Below the pieces are notes generated by a model. That model was not told the origin of the DNA. It worked only from the letters and a program-made list of their open reading frames with translations, and did not search any database. DNA of 6,995 nucleotides from Phycisphaerae bacterium (lineage in GTDB: Bacteria; Planctomycetota; Phycisphaerae; Sedimentisphaerales; Anaerohalosphaeraceae): assembly GCA_021736615.1 (NCBI GenBank), contig JAIPFN010000035.1, positions 1-6,995 on the forward strand, read 5' to 3'. Below, in pieces: positions 1 to 6,482 of this stretch. How positions within the stretch are numbered: position 1 is the first letter of the stretch; every line of letters starts with the position of its first letter. Position numbers and translations under genes: made by a program.

Positions 1-816
1 GCCATGCGGCTGGTTACATATTCTATAGTTGCCGTGATAGTTTATTTGCTCTTTTGTATAGTTTCTCGGGGGCTGCCGGCGATCAGTTGGGAATTTCTGA
101 CGGCTATGCCTAAACGCAGCGGAGCTGAGGGAGGAATTCTTCCGGCAATAGTCGGAACGCTTTTGCTTGTGACAGGTACCATCGCCATAGCTTTGCCGCT
201 TGGGATGGCAACGGCGATATACCTTTCTGAATATGCTAAACAAGGGAGATTGACGCATTTGATAAGGCTTGCGATAGTTACACTTGCCGGCGTCCCTTCG
301 ATTGTCTTCGGTCTTTTCGGGCTTGGCCTTTTTGTGATATTTCTTAACTTTGGAGCATCGATACTTTCCGGTTGTCTTACGCTGGCATGTATGATCTTGC
401 CAATTATCATCGCATCCAGCGAAGAAGCCTTGCGAGCTGTTCCCAAGGGTTTGAGACAGGGCAGCCTGGCTCTTGGGGCCACAAAATGGCAGACGATATA
501 TAAGAATGTGCTTCCGTATTCCTTTTCCGGAATGCTTACAGGTTCTATTCTTGGAGTCGGCAGAGCAGCAGGAGAGACGGCACCGATTCTATTAACCGTC
601 GCTGCCTTCTATTTGCCCAGACTGCCGAAATCTATATTCGATCAGGTAATGGCACTTCCGTACCACCTTTACGTCCTTGCGACGCAACACCCCGAAGCCG
701 ACAAGATCAGACCTATGCAATATGGAACGGCACTGGTTCTGCTGGTATTGGTACTCGGGGTTAATCTTGTCGCGATCTTGTTAAGACTTCATATCAGGAA
801 AAAATACAAATGGTAA
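1..816 (+). CDS. pstA: Phosphate ABC transporter permease PstA (5' end probably outside window)
   Basis: PstA is one of the two inner-membrane permeases (with PstC) of the high-affinity phosphate importer PstSCAB. The visible protein, counted from the ATG at base 4, is 270 residues with about six hydrophobic segments (roughly 5-22, 45-75, 86-117, 119-137, 177-203, 240-262). The cytoplasmic EAA loop that contacts the ATPase is at about 140-165 ([14 protein letters not shown], then LGAT). The PstA/PstC-type GETAPILL motif is at 190-197. The first membrane segment begins almost at residue 5, whereas family members usually have a short cytoplasmic N-terminus first. The frame is also open to base 1, so the true start probably lies upstream of the window. 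The stop codon overlaps the pstB start by 7 bases, which suggests translational coupling. pstS and pstC are expected to the left but are not visible. Confidence 0.94.
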   Translation, partial: AMRLVTYSIVAVIVYLLFCIVSRGLPAISWEFLTAMPKRSGAEGGILPAIVGTLLLVTGTIAIALPLGMATAIYLSEYAKQGRLTHLIRLAIVTLAGVPSIVFGLFGLGLFVIFLNFGASILSGCLTLACMILPIIIASSEEALRAVPKGLRQGSLALGATKWQTIYKNVLPYSFSGMLTGSILGVGRAAGETAPILLTVAAFYLPRLPKSIFDQVMALPYHLYVLATQHPEADKIRPMQYGTALVLLVLVLGVNLVAILLRLHIRKKYKW

Positions 817-1586
817 ACACAAATGATAACAGCAATTCAAAAGTAGCTGTCCGTGATCTGAATTTCTATTACGGCGACACTCAGGCTTTATTCAATATTT
901 CTGTTGAAATACCTCCCAGGCAGGTAACCGCTCTTATCGGCCCGTCCGGATGCGGCAAATCGACGTTCCTGCGGACTTTGAACCGCATGAACGACACTAT
1001 CGACGGCACACGCGTAGAAGGTGAGATACTGATAGACGGCTTGGATATTTATCATAATAGTACCGATGTTGTGCAGCTGAGAAAAAAAGTTGGAATGGTT
1101 TTCCAGAAATCAAACCCGTTCCCGAAATCCATCTTTGATAATATAGCATATGGACCTCGCATACATGGACAGAAAAACCGCAGAGTTTTATCCGAGATCG
1201 TAGAGAAAAGCCTTGTAGGTTCTGCCCTGTGGAATGAGGTCAAGGACCGTCTTGACGATAATGCTATGGGGCTATCGGGAGGTCAGCAGCAACGGTTATG
1301 CATTGCCAGGGCCCTCGCCATAGAGCCGGATATTTTACTTATGGACGAGCCTGCATCTGCCCTTGACCCGCATTCAACAGCCAGAATCGAAGACCTCATC
1401 GGAGAGCTTCGAGATAACTATACTATCATAATTGTCACACACAATATGCAGCAGGCCGCACGGGTTTCCGACCTGACATCATTTTTCTACGAAGGACAAT
1501 TGATCGAAACGGGCGAAACAAAGCAAATATTCACAAAACCCAAAGAAAAGAAAACAGAAGACTATATTACCGGCAGATTCGGTTGA
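810..1586 (+). CDS. pstB: Phosphate ABC transporter ATP-binding protein PstB
   Basis: PstB is the cytoplasmic ATPase that powers phosphate import through PstA/PstC. The protein is 258 residues, normal for the family. It has a Walker A motif GPSGCGKST at 44-52, the Q-loop glutamine at 99 in [13 protein letters not shown] (typical of PstB), the signature LSGGQQQR at 155-162, Walker B ILLMDEP around 175-181, the D-loop SALD at 183-186 and the switch histidine at 211 ([13 protein letters not shown]). The C-terminus ends DYITGRFG, matching the usual PstB ending. The ATG lies inside the last codons of pstA in another frame, so the two genes are cotranscribed. A terminator-like hairpin begins on the last base of the stop codon. 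Identification is firm. Confidence 0.97.
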   Translation: MVNTNDNSNSKVAVRDLNFYYGDTQALFNISVEIPPRQVTALIGPSGCGKSTFLRTLNRMNDTIDGTRVEGEILIDGLDIYHNSTDVVQLRKKVGMVFQKSNPFPKSIFDNIAYGPRIHGQKNRRVLSEIVEKSLVGSALWNEVKDRLDDNAMGLSGGQQQRLCIARALAIEPDILLMDEPASALDPHSTARIEDLIGELRDNYTIIIVTHNMQQAARVSDLTSFFYEGQLIETGETKQIFTKPKEKKTEDYITGRFG

Positions 1587-1605
1587 GTGCGGTTTCGCAC
1601 TTTTT
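1586..1605 (+). terminator. Short intrinsic terminator/attenuator directly after pstB
   Basis: Bases 1586-1591 (AGTGCG) pair with 1596-1601 (CGCACT) around a GTTT loop, giving a 6-bp stem followed by a run of five T (1601-1605). It starts on the final A of the pstB stop codon. The stem is short, so it may terminate only partly and lower transcription into phoU rather than end the operon. Confidence 0.55.
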
Positions 1606-1608
1606 ATG

Positions 1609-1641
1609 GCGACAGGAACGCATTTTCTGTTAACCTGTCGC
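1609..1641 (+). promoter_or_regulatory. Stem-loop in the pstB-phoU spacer
   Basis: GCGACAGG (1609-1616) is perfectly complementary to CCTGTCGC (1634-1641). AAC (1617-1619) and GTT (1629-1631) can extend the stem past a 2-base bulge. No T-run follows, so it is not a classical terminator. It could be an RNA-stabilising or processing hairpin at the 5' side of a phoU transcript, or a protein-binding site. The function is inferred from position only. Confidence 0.4.
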
Positions 1642-1684
1642 ATGAAAAATTTGTAGAGAAAATCCGTAAAAGTTAAGTCTGATT

Positions 1685-1688
1685 GGAG
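1685..1688 (+). promoter_or_regulatory. Ribosome binding site of phoU (decides the start)
   Basis: GGAG lies 9 bases before the ATG at 1698. An alternative in-frame TTG at 1683 overlaps this site and has no good site of its own, so ATG 1698 is preferred. Confidence 0.65.
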
Positions 1689-1697
1689 ATTCAAGAA

Positions 1698-2360
1698 ATG
1701 CCAGCACATTTAAATAAAGAAATTGACAACTTAAAAAAAGAACTGCTTACCCTATGCTCAATGGTAGAAGACAGTCTTTGGCAAGCAGTCAAATCCATTA
1801 AAAACCGGGATGTCGAACTTGCAAAAAAAGTTATTGACTCTGATATTGAGATAGACCGAATGGAAGTCAAAGTTGAAGAAGACTGCCTTAAGATTCTCGC
1901 TTTGCATCAACCGGTTGCGATAGACCTGAGATTTATTATTACCGCACTGAAAATCAACAGCGATCTTGAACGAATTGGCGATTTGGCAGTTAATATTGCC
2001 GAACGCAGTCAGTTTCTTTCTGCACGGAAACAATTTGATATGCTTTTTGATTTTGAAATAATGGCAGAAAAGACCCAGGCTATGGTTAAAAAAAGTCTCG
2101 ATGCCCTGATAAATATCGATTGCGACCTTGCCAATGAAGTCTGCCTGGCCGATGACGAAGTCGACGACATAAATCGGCAGATGTACGATCAGGTAAAAGA
2201 GCAGGTCAAGCAGTTCCCGAAAAACGTTGAAACTCTTATCCACCTGTTGTCAATTTCAAGGCACCTCGAAAGAATAGCAGACCACGCGACAAATATCGCA
2301 GAAGACGTGATATACATGGTCAAAGGCGAAATAGTAAGGCATAAAACTGAAAATTACTGA
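1698..2360 (+). CDS. phoU: Phosphate transport system regulator PhoU
   Basis: PhoU is a cytoplasmic all-helical protein that links the Pst transporter to the PhoR/PhoB two-component system and damps phosphate uptake. The product is 220 residues, the usual length, and forms two similar three-helix halves. Each half carries the metal-binding family motif: DLERIGDLAVNIAE at 89-102 and HLERIADHATNIAED at 189-203, with the acidic residues in the E-x3-D pattern. The start at 1698 is chosen for its well-spaced GGAG; a TTG five codons upstream is in frame but unlikely. The gene follows pstB after 111 bases containing a terminator-like hairpin and a larger stem-loop, so its expression may be partly uncoupled from pstAB. 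The sequence is AT-richer than pstB. No phoB/phoR is seen in the window. Confidence 0.95.
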   Translation: MPAHLNKEIDNLKKELLTLCSMVEDSLWQAVKSIKNRDVELAKKVIDSDIEIDRMEVKVEEDCLKILALHQPVAIDLRFIITALKINSDLERIGDLAVNIAERSQFLSARKQFDMLFDFEIMAEKTQAMVKKSLDALINIDCDLANEVCLADDEVDDINRQMYDQVKEQVKQFPKNVETLIHLLSISRHLERIADHATNIAEDVIYMVKGEIVRHKTENY

Positions 2361-2662
2361 TTTTATATTTATATCCAAGGTAAAATTTCTTTTTCAGTAT
2401 CTTCTGGTTTGACAGAGGCATTCCAGCTGCAGATCCAATATTACCCGCTAACAAATAAGTATCCAGGTGATCAAGTCTTGCTTCTTTTTTTTGTGAAAAT
2501 AGGCAATTTGGGTTATTTTCAGCACCTTTTTTCAGATTATCCCCCAATAATACCGATATGCTTATATATAGTATTAATCGTGTGCCGTTTTTTGGGGCGG
2601 CGGTTGACTTGTTTTGATAATCTGTTATTATTATGGCCTTTATTAAGTTGTAAAGGGATTTT
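2361..2662. other. 302-base intergenic spacer, phoU to mlaE
   Basis: This is an AT-rich, noncoding-looking spacer. I see a candidate promoter near its right end (2604-2631) and a 9-base inverted repeat pair (CAGATTATC 2533-2541, GATAATCTG 2616-2624). Several T-runs occur (for example 2484-2491 and 2527-2532), but none is preceded by a convincing GC-rich stem, so no phoU terminator can be named. Open frames crossing it on either strand have no family resemblance or ribosome binding site. Confidence 0.5.
2604..2631 (+). promoter_or_regulatory. Candidate sigma70 promoter for mlaE-mlaF
   Basis: TTGACT (2604-2609) and TATTAT (2626-2631) are separated by 16 bases, placing a start site near 2638, about 25 bases before the mlaE ATG. 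A ribosome binding site AAAGGGA (2652-2658) follows. This is a consensus match only. Confidence 0.45.
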
Positions 2663-3472
2663 ATGCTTGAGACAACTGGCGCAAAGACAATTGATGTTAT
2701 TGCCAATACCGGGCGGTTTTCGCGATTTGCGGGCAGGACGTTCGTTGGGTCGCTTATCTCCTGTGTTAGTCCGAAGACTTATCCTCTCATCTGGACGCAG
2801 ATGAACGTTATCGGTGTTCGCAGCGTACCTGTCATAATGGTAACCGGGGCGTTTGTCGGCATGGTTCTTGCCGTCAACGCTTATGACCAGCTTGCCGGTA
2901 TGGGTTTTGAAGAGCGGCTTGGCGTGCTCATCAATATTGCCGTTGTCAAGGAACTCGGTCCCGTTCTTGCCGCCGTTATGCTTGCAGGGCGCGTTGGAGG
3001 CGCACTTACCGCCGAACTTGGCACGATGAATGTAACCCAGCAGATTTCGGCTGTCAAGAGTATGGGAACCAACCCGATCAGGTATCTCGTTGTCCCTCGT
3101 GTGCTAGCCTGTATGCTGCTTACGCCGTTTCTGATCATCTATGCGGATCTGATGGGTATTCTGGGCGGATATTTCGTCAGTGTTATCCAGCTTGACATCA
3201 ATAGTGCCGCATACTGGCAATACAGTGCCCAGGGCGTAGAGCTTTGGGACCTCAGCGTCGGCGTGGTTAAGGGCTTCTTTTTTGGAGTCGTTATCGCTCT
3301 TATCAGTTGCTATAAGGGGTTCAATTGCCGGGAAGGAGCGCAGGGCGTTGGCGAAGCGTGTACCGAGGCTTTCGTGGGCAGCTTTATTTCGATACTTGTC
3401 CTTAATTTCATCTTTGCTCTGATCACCAAGGCTATTTACGCAACCTTCTGGACGATGCCGTCACTGTTGTAA
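2663..3472 (+). CDS. mlaE: MlaE/YrbE-family ABC transporter permease
   Basis: This is the inner-membrane permease of an MCE-type (Mla/Ttg2/TGD-like) ABC transporter, a class that moves phospholipids or other lipids between inner and outer membranes. The product is 269 residues, close to the usual 255-270. The family hallmark is at 97-122: ELGPVLAAVMLAGRVGGA, followed by TAELGTM. It continues with SMGTNPIRYLVVPR at 138-151 and LLTPFLIIYADLMGILGG at 162-179. Hydrophobic segments lie around 54-79, 100-113, 145-180, 203-225 and 238-262. An amphipathic N-terminal stretch precedes them, as in MlaE. The start ATG has AAAGGGA 4 bases upstream, a slightly short spacing. The gene is followed after 12 bases by its ATPase, so the two form one transporter. 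The substrate cannot be told from sequence, and no MCE-domain gene is seen in the window. Confidence 0.93.
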   Translation: MLETTGAKTIDVIANTGRFSRFAGRTFVGSLISCVSPKTYPLIWTQMNVIGVRSVPVIMVTGAFVGMVLAVNAYDQLAGMGFEERLGVLINIAVVKELGPVLAAVMLAGRVGGALTAELGTMNVTQQISAVKSMGTNPIRYLVVPRVLACMLLTPFLIIYADLMGILGGYFVSVIQLDINSAAYWQYSAQGVELWDLSVGVVKGFFFGVVIALISCYKGFNCREGAQGVGEACTEAFVGSFISILVLNFIFALITKAIYATFWTMPSLL

Positions 3473-3487
3473 AGGAAATAATTCGTG
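3473..3487 (+). promoter_or_regulatory. Ribosome binding site and GTG start of mlaF
   Basis: AGGA (3473-3476), just after the mlaE stop, lies 8 bases before the GTG at 3485. This supports a GTG start for the ATPase gene. Confidence 0.6.
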
Positions 3488-4318
3488 GAAAAAGAAATCT
3501 CCCCTGACGACGGGGTAATCGTTGTTAAAAACCTGTTCAAGACCTTTGGCAAGCATCGCGTCCTTAAGGGGATATCGATGGCGGTCGAAGAGGGCAAAAC
3601 TACCGTCATAATCGGGCCCAGCGGCTGCGGCAAGACCGTGCTTATGAAGCATATGATCGCCCTGAACAGGCCTACCAGCGGGGAGATATATTTCAGGTCG
3701 CAGCGTATCGACGAGCTTAGCGAAAAGGAACTTGCCCCGATCCGCGTTCAGTTCGGCTTCCTCTTTCAGATGGGAGCTTTGTTTGACAGCCTCGACGTAT
3801 TCGAAAATATCATCTTCCCGATCCGACAGCACCGAAAGATAAAGGACTGGAAGGCCATCGAAGAACTTGTAAAGACCAAGCTGGCAATGGTGGGGATGGA
3901 AGGCTTCCAGAACCATTTCCCCGCTTCGCTTTCGGGTGGACAGCAAAAGAGGGTCGCGCTTGCACGTGCGATCGCGATGGACCCGCATGTCATTCTATAT
4001 GACGAACCTACCACCGGGCTTGACCCGATCCGCTCGGACGTTATTAATGAGCTTATTCTAAAACTACAGCGTGAGCTTAAGGTCACAAGCGTCGTCGTAA
4101 CACACGACATGAAAAGTGCCTACAAGATCGCAGACCGTATCATCATGCTTCACGAGGGCAGGATCATCGCAGAAGGCGACGCAGACTACATCCGCAACCA
4201 TCCGCACGACGCAGTCCAGCAGTTCATACACGGCAGAGTAAGCGAAGCGGACCTGGCAGCACTAAGACTCGGCGGAACAAAGTTTAAAACACAATACTCA
4301 CCCGAGGATTTCGAGTAA
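3485..4318 (+). CDS. mlaF: MlaF/YrbF-family ABC transporter ATP-binding protein
   Basis: This is the cytoplasmic ATPase partner of the MlaE-type permease. The product is 277 residues from a GTG start. It shows Walker A GPSGCGKT at 44-51, the Q-loop at 95 within FLFQMGALFDSLDVFENI (the FQxGALF pattern is characteristic of MlaF/TTG2A/TGD3 ATPases), signature LSGGQQKR at 149-156, Walker B VILYDEP around 169-175, D-loop TGLD at 177-180 and switch histidine at 207 in VVTHDMKSAYKIADR. The C-terminal tail after residue 240 is about 35 residues, as in MlaF. Only 12 bases separate it from mlaE. It should bind the coupling helix of the permease and drive lipid movement. The direction and cargo are not evident. 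A sugar kinase gene follows 39 bases later instead of the usual MCE/mlaD gene. Confidence 0.93.
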   Translation: MEKEISPDDGVIVVKNLFKTFGKHRVLKGISMAVEEGKTTVIIGPSGCGKTVLMKHMIALNRPTSGEIYFRSQRIDELSEKELAPIRVQFGFLFQMGALFDSLDVFENIIFPIRQHRKIKDWKAIEELVKTKLAMVGMEGFQNHFPASLSGGQQKRVALARAIAMDPHVILYDEPTTGLDPIRSDVINELILKLQRELKVTSVVVTHDMKSAYKIADRIIMLHEGRIIAEGDADYIRNHPHDAVQQFIHGRVSEADLAALRLGGTKFKTQYSPEDFE

Positions 4319-4346
4319 ATTTGTAATTGATTGTTAATATTTTTTC

Positions 4347-4352
4347 TGAGGT
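4347..4352 (+). promoter_or_regulatory. Ribosome binding site of the ROK kinase (decides the start)
   Basis: TGAGGT lies 5 bases before the ATG at 4358. A longer in-frame version from a TTG at 4331 would add nine residues with no family counterpart and would place this site inside the gene. Confidence 0.7.
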
Positions 4353-4357
4353 ATAAG

Positions 4358-5263
4358 ATGGTGTTGTATGGAGCGATAGAAGCTGGCGGTACTAAATTTG
4401 TTTGTGCAGTTGCGGGCGGGCCAGATAATATTCTGGATACCGCAACTTTTCCGACTACTACCCCGGCAGAGACGATGGAAGCGGTTTGCGGATATTTCGC
4501 CGGTTACCAGCAAAAGTCAGGTGACAAGATCGACTCTATCGGTGTTGCCTGTTTCGGCCCTATTGATATGAACAAGGCCAGCGACAAATACGGCTATATT
4601 ACTTGCACCCCAAAGCCCGGCTGGCAGGATACAGATGTCGTTGGCTTCTTTAATAGCCGGTTCGGTGTGCCCGTCGGTTTTGATACCGACGTCAACGCCG
4701 CCGCATACGGGGAGTACCTCTGGGGCGCAGGCAAGGGCCTTGGCGTTGTATTGTATCTGACGGTTGGTACCGGTATCGGTGGCGGACTTTGCATAAACGG
4801 CAAACCGCTGCACGGACTGATGCACCCGGAAATGGGTCACGTTATCATGCAGCAGGACAAAGCCAAAGACCCGTTCGAGTGCGTATGTCCGTACCATGAC
4901 AGTTGTCTGGAAGGTCTCGCCTCGGGCAAAGCAGTTGACCTGCGGTGGGGCGTCCATGCATCAGAACTTGGAGACGACCACCCGGCATGGGATATCGAAG
5001 CCGACTACCTTGCACAGGGTATAATGAATTACATATTAACCGTATCACCGGAGAAGGTAATCGTCGGCGGCGGGCTGATGCACAAAGAACTGCTCTACAA
5101 AATGGTAAGAGAAAAAGTCCGGCAAAAACTAAACGGATACGTAAACGTACCGGCGATAACAGAAGACATCGAAAACTACATAGTAAGCCCCGGCCTGTCA
5201 ACAAAATCCGGAATCTGCGGAGCAATAGGACTGGCGATGGAGGTAAAGCAAAAGGTTATTTAG
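4358..5263 (+). CDS. ROK-family sugar kinase, probable fructokinase
   Basis: This is a cytoplasmic ROK kinase that phosphorylates a hexose with ATP, most likely fructose to fructose-6-phosphate. The protein is 301 residues from ATG 4358. The N-terminal phosphate-binding motif is GAIEAGGTKFVCAV (5-18). The catalytic aspartate is D111 in DTDVNAAA, and the second ATP motif is LTVGTGIGGG (134-143). The ROK signature HPEMGH is at 156-161. The zinc site is H161 with C177, H180 and C183 in CPYHDSCLEGLASG, the CPxHxxC spacing of the fructokinase branch (Bacillus GmuE/YdhR, streptococcal ScrK). An extra cysteine, C175, precedes it. There is no N-terminal helix-turn-helix, so it is a kinase and not a NagC-type repressor. 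The fructose assignment is inferred from branch motifs; mannose or another hexose is possible. It is probably cotranscribed with mlaEF and ends at the shared bidirectional terminator. Confidence 0.9.
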   Translation: MVLYGAIEAGGTKFVCAVAGGPDNILDTATFPTTTPAETMEAVCGYFAGYQQKSGDKIDSIGVACFGPIDMNKASDKYGYITCTPKPGWQDTDVVGFFNSRFGVPVGFDTDVNAAAYGEYLWGAGKGLGVVLYLTVGTGIGGGLCINGKPLHGLMHPEMGHVIMQQDKAKDPFECVCPYHDSCLEGLASGKAVDLRWGVHASELGDDHPAWDIEADYLAQGIMNYILTVSPEKVIVGGGLMHKELLYKMVREKVRQKLNGYVNVPAITEDIENYIVSPGLSTKSGICGAIGLAMEVKQKVI

Positions 5264-5306
5264 TGTTATTTTCAGCAAAGTCTTAATAGTCTCCCTTATA
5301 ACATTC

Positions 5307-5351
5307 CATTAAAAAACCTCATCTTCAGTGGTGAAAATGAGGTTTTTAATG
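5307..5351. terminator. Bidirectional intrinsic terminator between the ROK kinase and ssrA
   Basis: AAAAACCTCAT (5312-5322) pairs perfectly with ATGAGGTTTTT (5337-5347), with an inner TTCA/TGAA pairing closing the loop. Past a single bulged A, CATT (5307-5310) pairs with AATG (5348-5351). The T-run is present on both strands, so it can end the + strand kinase transcript and the minus-strand tmRNA. The outer pairs overlap the last two bases of the tmRNA. Confidence 0.85.
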
Positions 5352-5703
5352 GAGGCGGGGGGATTCGAACCCCCGTCCCGTGACATTTCGGGCAAAGCGT
5401 CTACATGCTTAGTCGCTGATTTAAATTTCGCGTCAGGAAACGTCCGGCGACAGACTTTTCCGTCAGCTATTGAACTAAAGTTTCGCCCTTGCGTCGCTCA
5501 AATCCGCTCAGACTATCCTGCTAGTTGGCGCCCTTGATATCCCTACAGGAAAGAAACATCAGGACGGGTTGCCATATTAGGCAGCCATGCGCAACTGTGA
5601 GTTGCCAATTAAAATTAGTTTGCCGGGATGATTAGCCAGGCCAACCGACATCCTGGGCATGCAACTTAACCGTCTATCTATCCGGTCGATGCCATTCGCC
5701 CCC
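5350..5703 (-). ncRNA. ssrA: Transfer-messenger RNA (tmRNA)
   Basis: tmRNA rescues stalled ribosomes and adds a degradation tag. It is about 354 nt on the minus strand. The 5' end GGGGGCG (5703-5697) pairs with CGCCTCC near the 3' end, giving a 7-bp acceptor stem with the G3-U pair needed for alanine charging. The T-arm is GGGGG-TTCGAAT-CCCCC, the D-like region contains ATCGAC, and GTAGACGCTT near the 3' part matches other tmRNAs. The discriminator A at 5350 is followed by TT, so CCA is not encoded and must be added. The tag frame ends GCT GCC TAA. It most plausibly resumes at GGC AAA, giving GKLILIGNSQLRMAA, as in the Bacillus tag that begins GK. A promoter lies just upstream and a terminator just downstream. 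Confidence 0.96.
5577..5624 (-). other. tmRNA tag-encoding frame
   Basis: The predicted resume codon is GGC (5624-5622) and the stop is TAA (5579-5577), encoding GKLILIGNSQLRMAA, 15 residues plus the alanine carried by the tmRNA itself. The final Ala-Ala is the conserved protease-recognition end. The -1 alternative, GCA AAC TAA, would stop after two residues. An earlier in-frame start at GCT AAT (giving ANHPGK...) cannot be excluded. Confidence 0.75.
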
Positions 5704-5724
5704 GAATTGTAAAAGAACACACAT

Positions 5725-5752
5725 ATTATACGATAAAAAACAGACTTATCAA
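5725..5752 (-). promoter_or_regulatory. Promoter of ssrA
   Basis: On the minus strand TTGATA (5752-5747) and a perfect TATAAT (5730-5725) are 16 bases apart. The expected start site is about 14 bases before the mature tmRNA 5' end, consistent with a short leader removed by RNase P. Confidence 0.7.
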
Positions 5753-5853
5753 GCCCAAAACAATAAACTTTCAAGAATACACCGCTTGAAAACCGCCTCT
5801 AATATGATATACCGCCCATCTAACAGGAAAATTCAATAAATAAATGATTAATA

Positions 5854-6231
5854 TTATATTTTGCTTTCGATGTAGTCCATTGTCTCATTAACGAGGTCTT
5901 CTTCGATTATATCTAGTCCGAAGTGGCTGCTTAGATAGCAAAAAGAAAAGGATAGCATGGGATTTAAAAGAACTTCTTCGTAGACGGAACTCGTTGCGAT
6001 TAAACTTGATAATGCAGATTCTGTTGCTTTTTTAAGAATCTTTTTCGTATTCTTTATGTCTCTGAATTTCAGGCAGACCGCTGGGGCAAGATGGTATAAT
6101 TCATCCTCTGTCATATCAGTGCCTGTTATTTTAGAAACAGGGATTGTCTCTTTGGCATCGGCATAAGCCAAAGTTATTTCTTTAAACCATTCCTCAGGAG
6201 TACTGGGTATTGGATTGTTGCATTTTATCAT
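5854..6231 (-). CDS. Unrecognised acidic 125-residue protein paired with a MazE-like gene
   Basis: I do not recognise this family. The protein starts at ATG 6231, 10 bases after the stop of the AbrB/MazE-like gene, with a weak GAGAA site inside the gap. It is acidic (about 20 Asp/Glu against 12 Lys/Arg) and looks mostly helical. There is a short N-terminal TPEEWFKEITLAYADAKE helix, a Lys-rich patch at 60-68 (KNTKKILKK), a hydrophobic stretch around 88-101 (LLNPMLSFSFCYLSS) and an acidic C-terminus. No signal peptide or clear membrane helix is seen. The Fic/Doc motif HxFxDGN, PIN-domain acidic pattern and MazF-like features are all absent. Its position suggests the second half of a toxin-antitoxin-like pair, but the acidity is more typical of an antitoxin or binding partner. 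The gene is AT-rich relative to pst, mla and dapB, which could indicate acquisition. Confidence 0.7.
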   Translation of the reverse strand: MIKCNNPIPSTPEEWFKEITLAYADAKETIPVSKITGTDMTEDELYHLAPAVCLKFRDIKNTKKILKKATESALSSLIATSSVYEEVLLNPMLSFSFCYLSSHFGLDIIEEDLVNETMDYIESKI

Positions 6232-6241
6232 AATATTCTCA

Positions 6242-6469
6242 TTACTCTGCCAGCCGTTTGAGGTCTTCGCCGTACGTTGCGTTGATCTTGCTCAGTGATT
6301 TGTTCAGCCGTTTCTGGCGGCTTTTATCTCGCACGGGCGAAATCATGATAGAATCTCCGTTGGTAGTCAACTCAAGGCTGGTGTCTTGTGCAATGTCCAG
6401 TAACTCGAGGATCGGCTTGTCGATTACAAGAGCCAGACTGTTGCCGTGTTTTATCAGTTTTTTGACCAT
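6242..6469 (-). CDS. AbrB/MazE/SpoVT-type DNA-binding protein, antitoxin-like
   Basis: This small protein (75 residues) has the swapped-hairpin AbrB/MazE fold signature at 1-47: MVKKLIKHGNSLALVIDKPI, then a hydrophobic LELLDI, then LELTTNGDSIMISPV. The KHGNSLALVI strand-turn is the usual DNA-contacting part. The C-terminal tail (48-75) is a charged helix ending YGEDLKRLAE, as in MazE-like antitoxins that grip a toxin. The ATG at 6469 is chosen because AGAGG (6482-6478) lies 8 bases upstream and the protein then begins at the domain. An upstream in-frame extension has no family resemblance. It is first in a two-gene unit with the 125-residue protein. Proteins of this class usually repress their own promoter through palindromes, and several palindromes overlap its promoter here. 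Antitoxin function is inferred. Confidence 0.85.
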   Translation of the reverse strand: MVKKLIKHGNSLALVIDKPILELLDIAQDTSLELTTNGDSIMISPVRDKSRQKRLNKSLSKINATYGEDLKRLAE

Positions 6470-6482
6470 GATATTTACCTCT

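Noticed and set aside
1627..1642. Possible Pho box (CTGTTAAC then CTGTCGCA) before phoU
   Set aside because: The two CTGT units are 8 bases apart, not the 11-base period of a Pho box, and they overlap the stem-loop.
2484..2535. T-runs that might mark a phoU terminator
   Set aside because: No stem of more than about four base pairs precedes any of the runs.
2320..2706. A 128-residue minus-strand open frame over the phoU-mlaE spacer
   Set aside because: It is low-complexity, shows no recognisable domain, and overlaps the ends of two certain genes on the other strand.
2409..2804. A 131-residue + strand open frame before and into mlaE
   Set aside because: No ribosome binding site or family resemblance is seen. 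It overlaps the well-supported mlaE in another frame.
5328..5537. A 69-residue + strand open frame containing MEAGGFEPPSR
   Set aside because: It reads the antisense strand of the tmRNA 3' domain. This peptide is a familiar false call over the T-arm of tRNA-like genes, not a protein.
5577..5774. A 65-residue minus-strand open frame ending GKLILIGNSQLRMAA
   Set aside because: Only its last 15 codons are meaningful, as the tmRNA tag. The upstream part is the tmRNA 5' domain and promoter.
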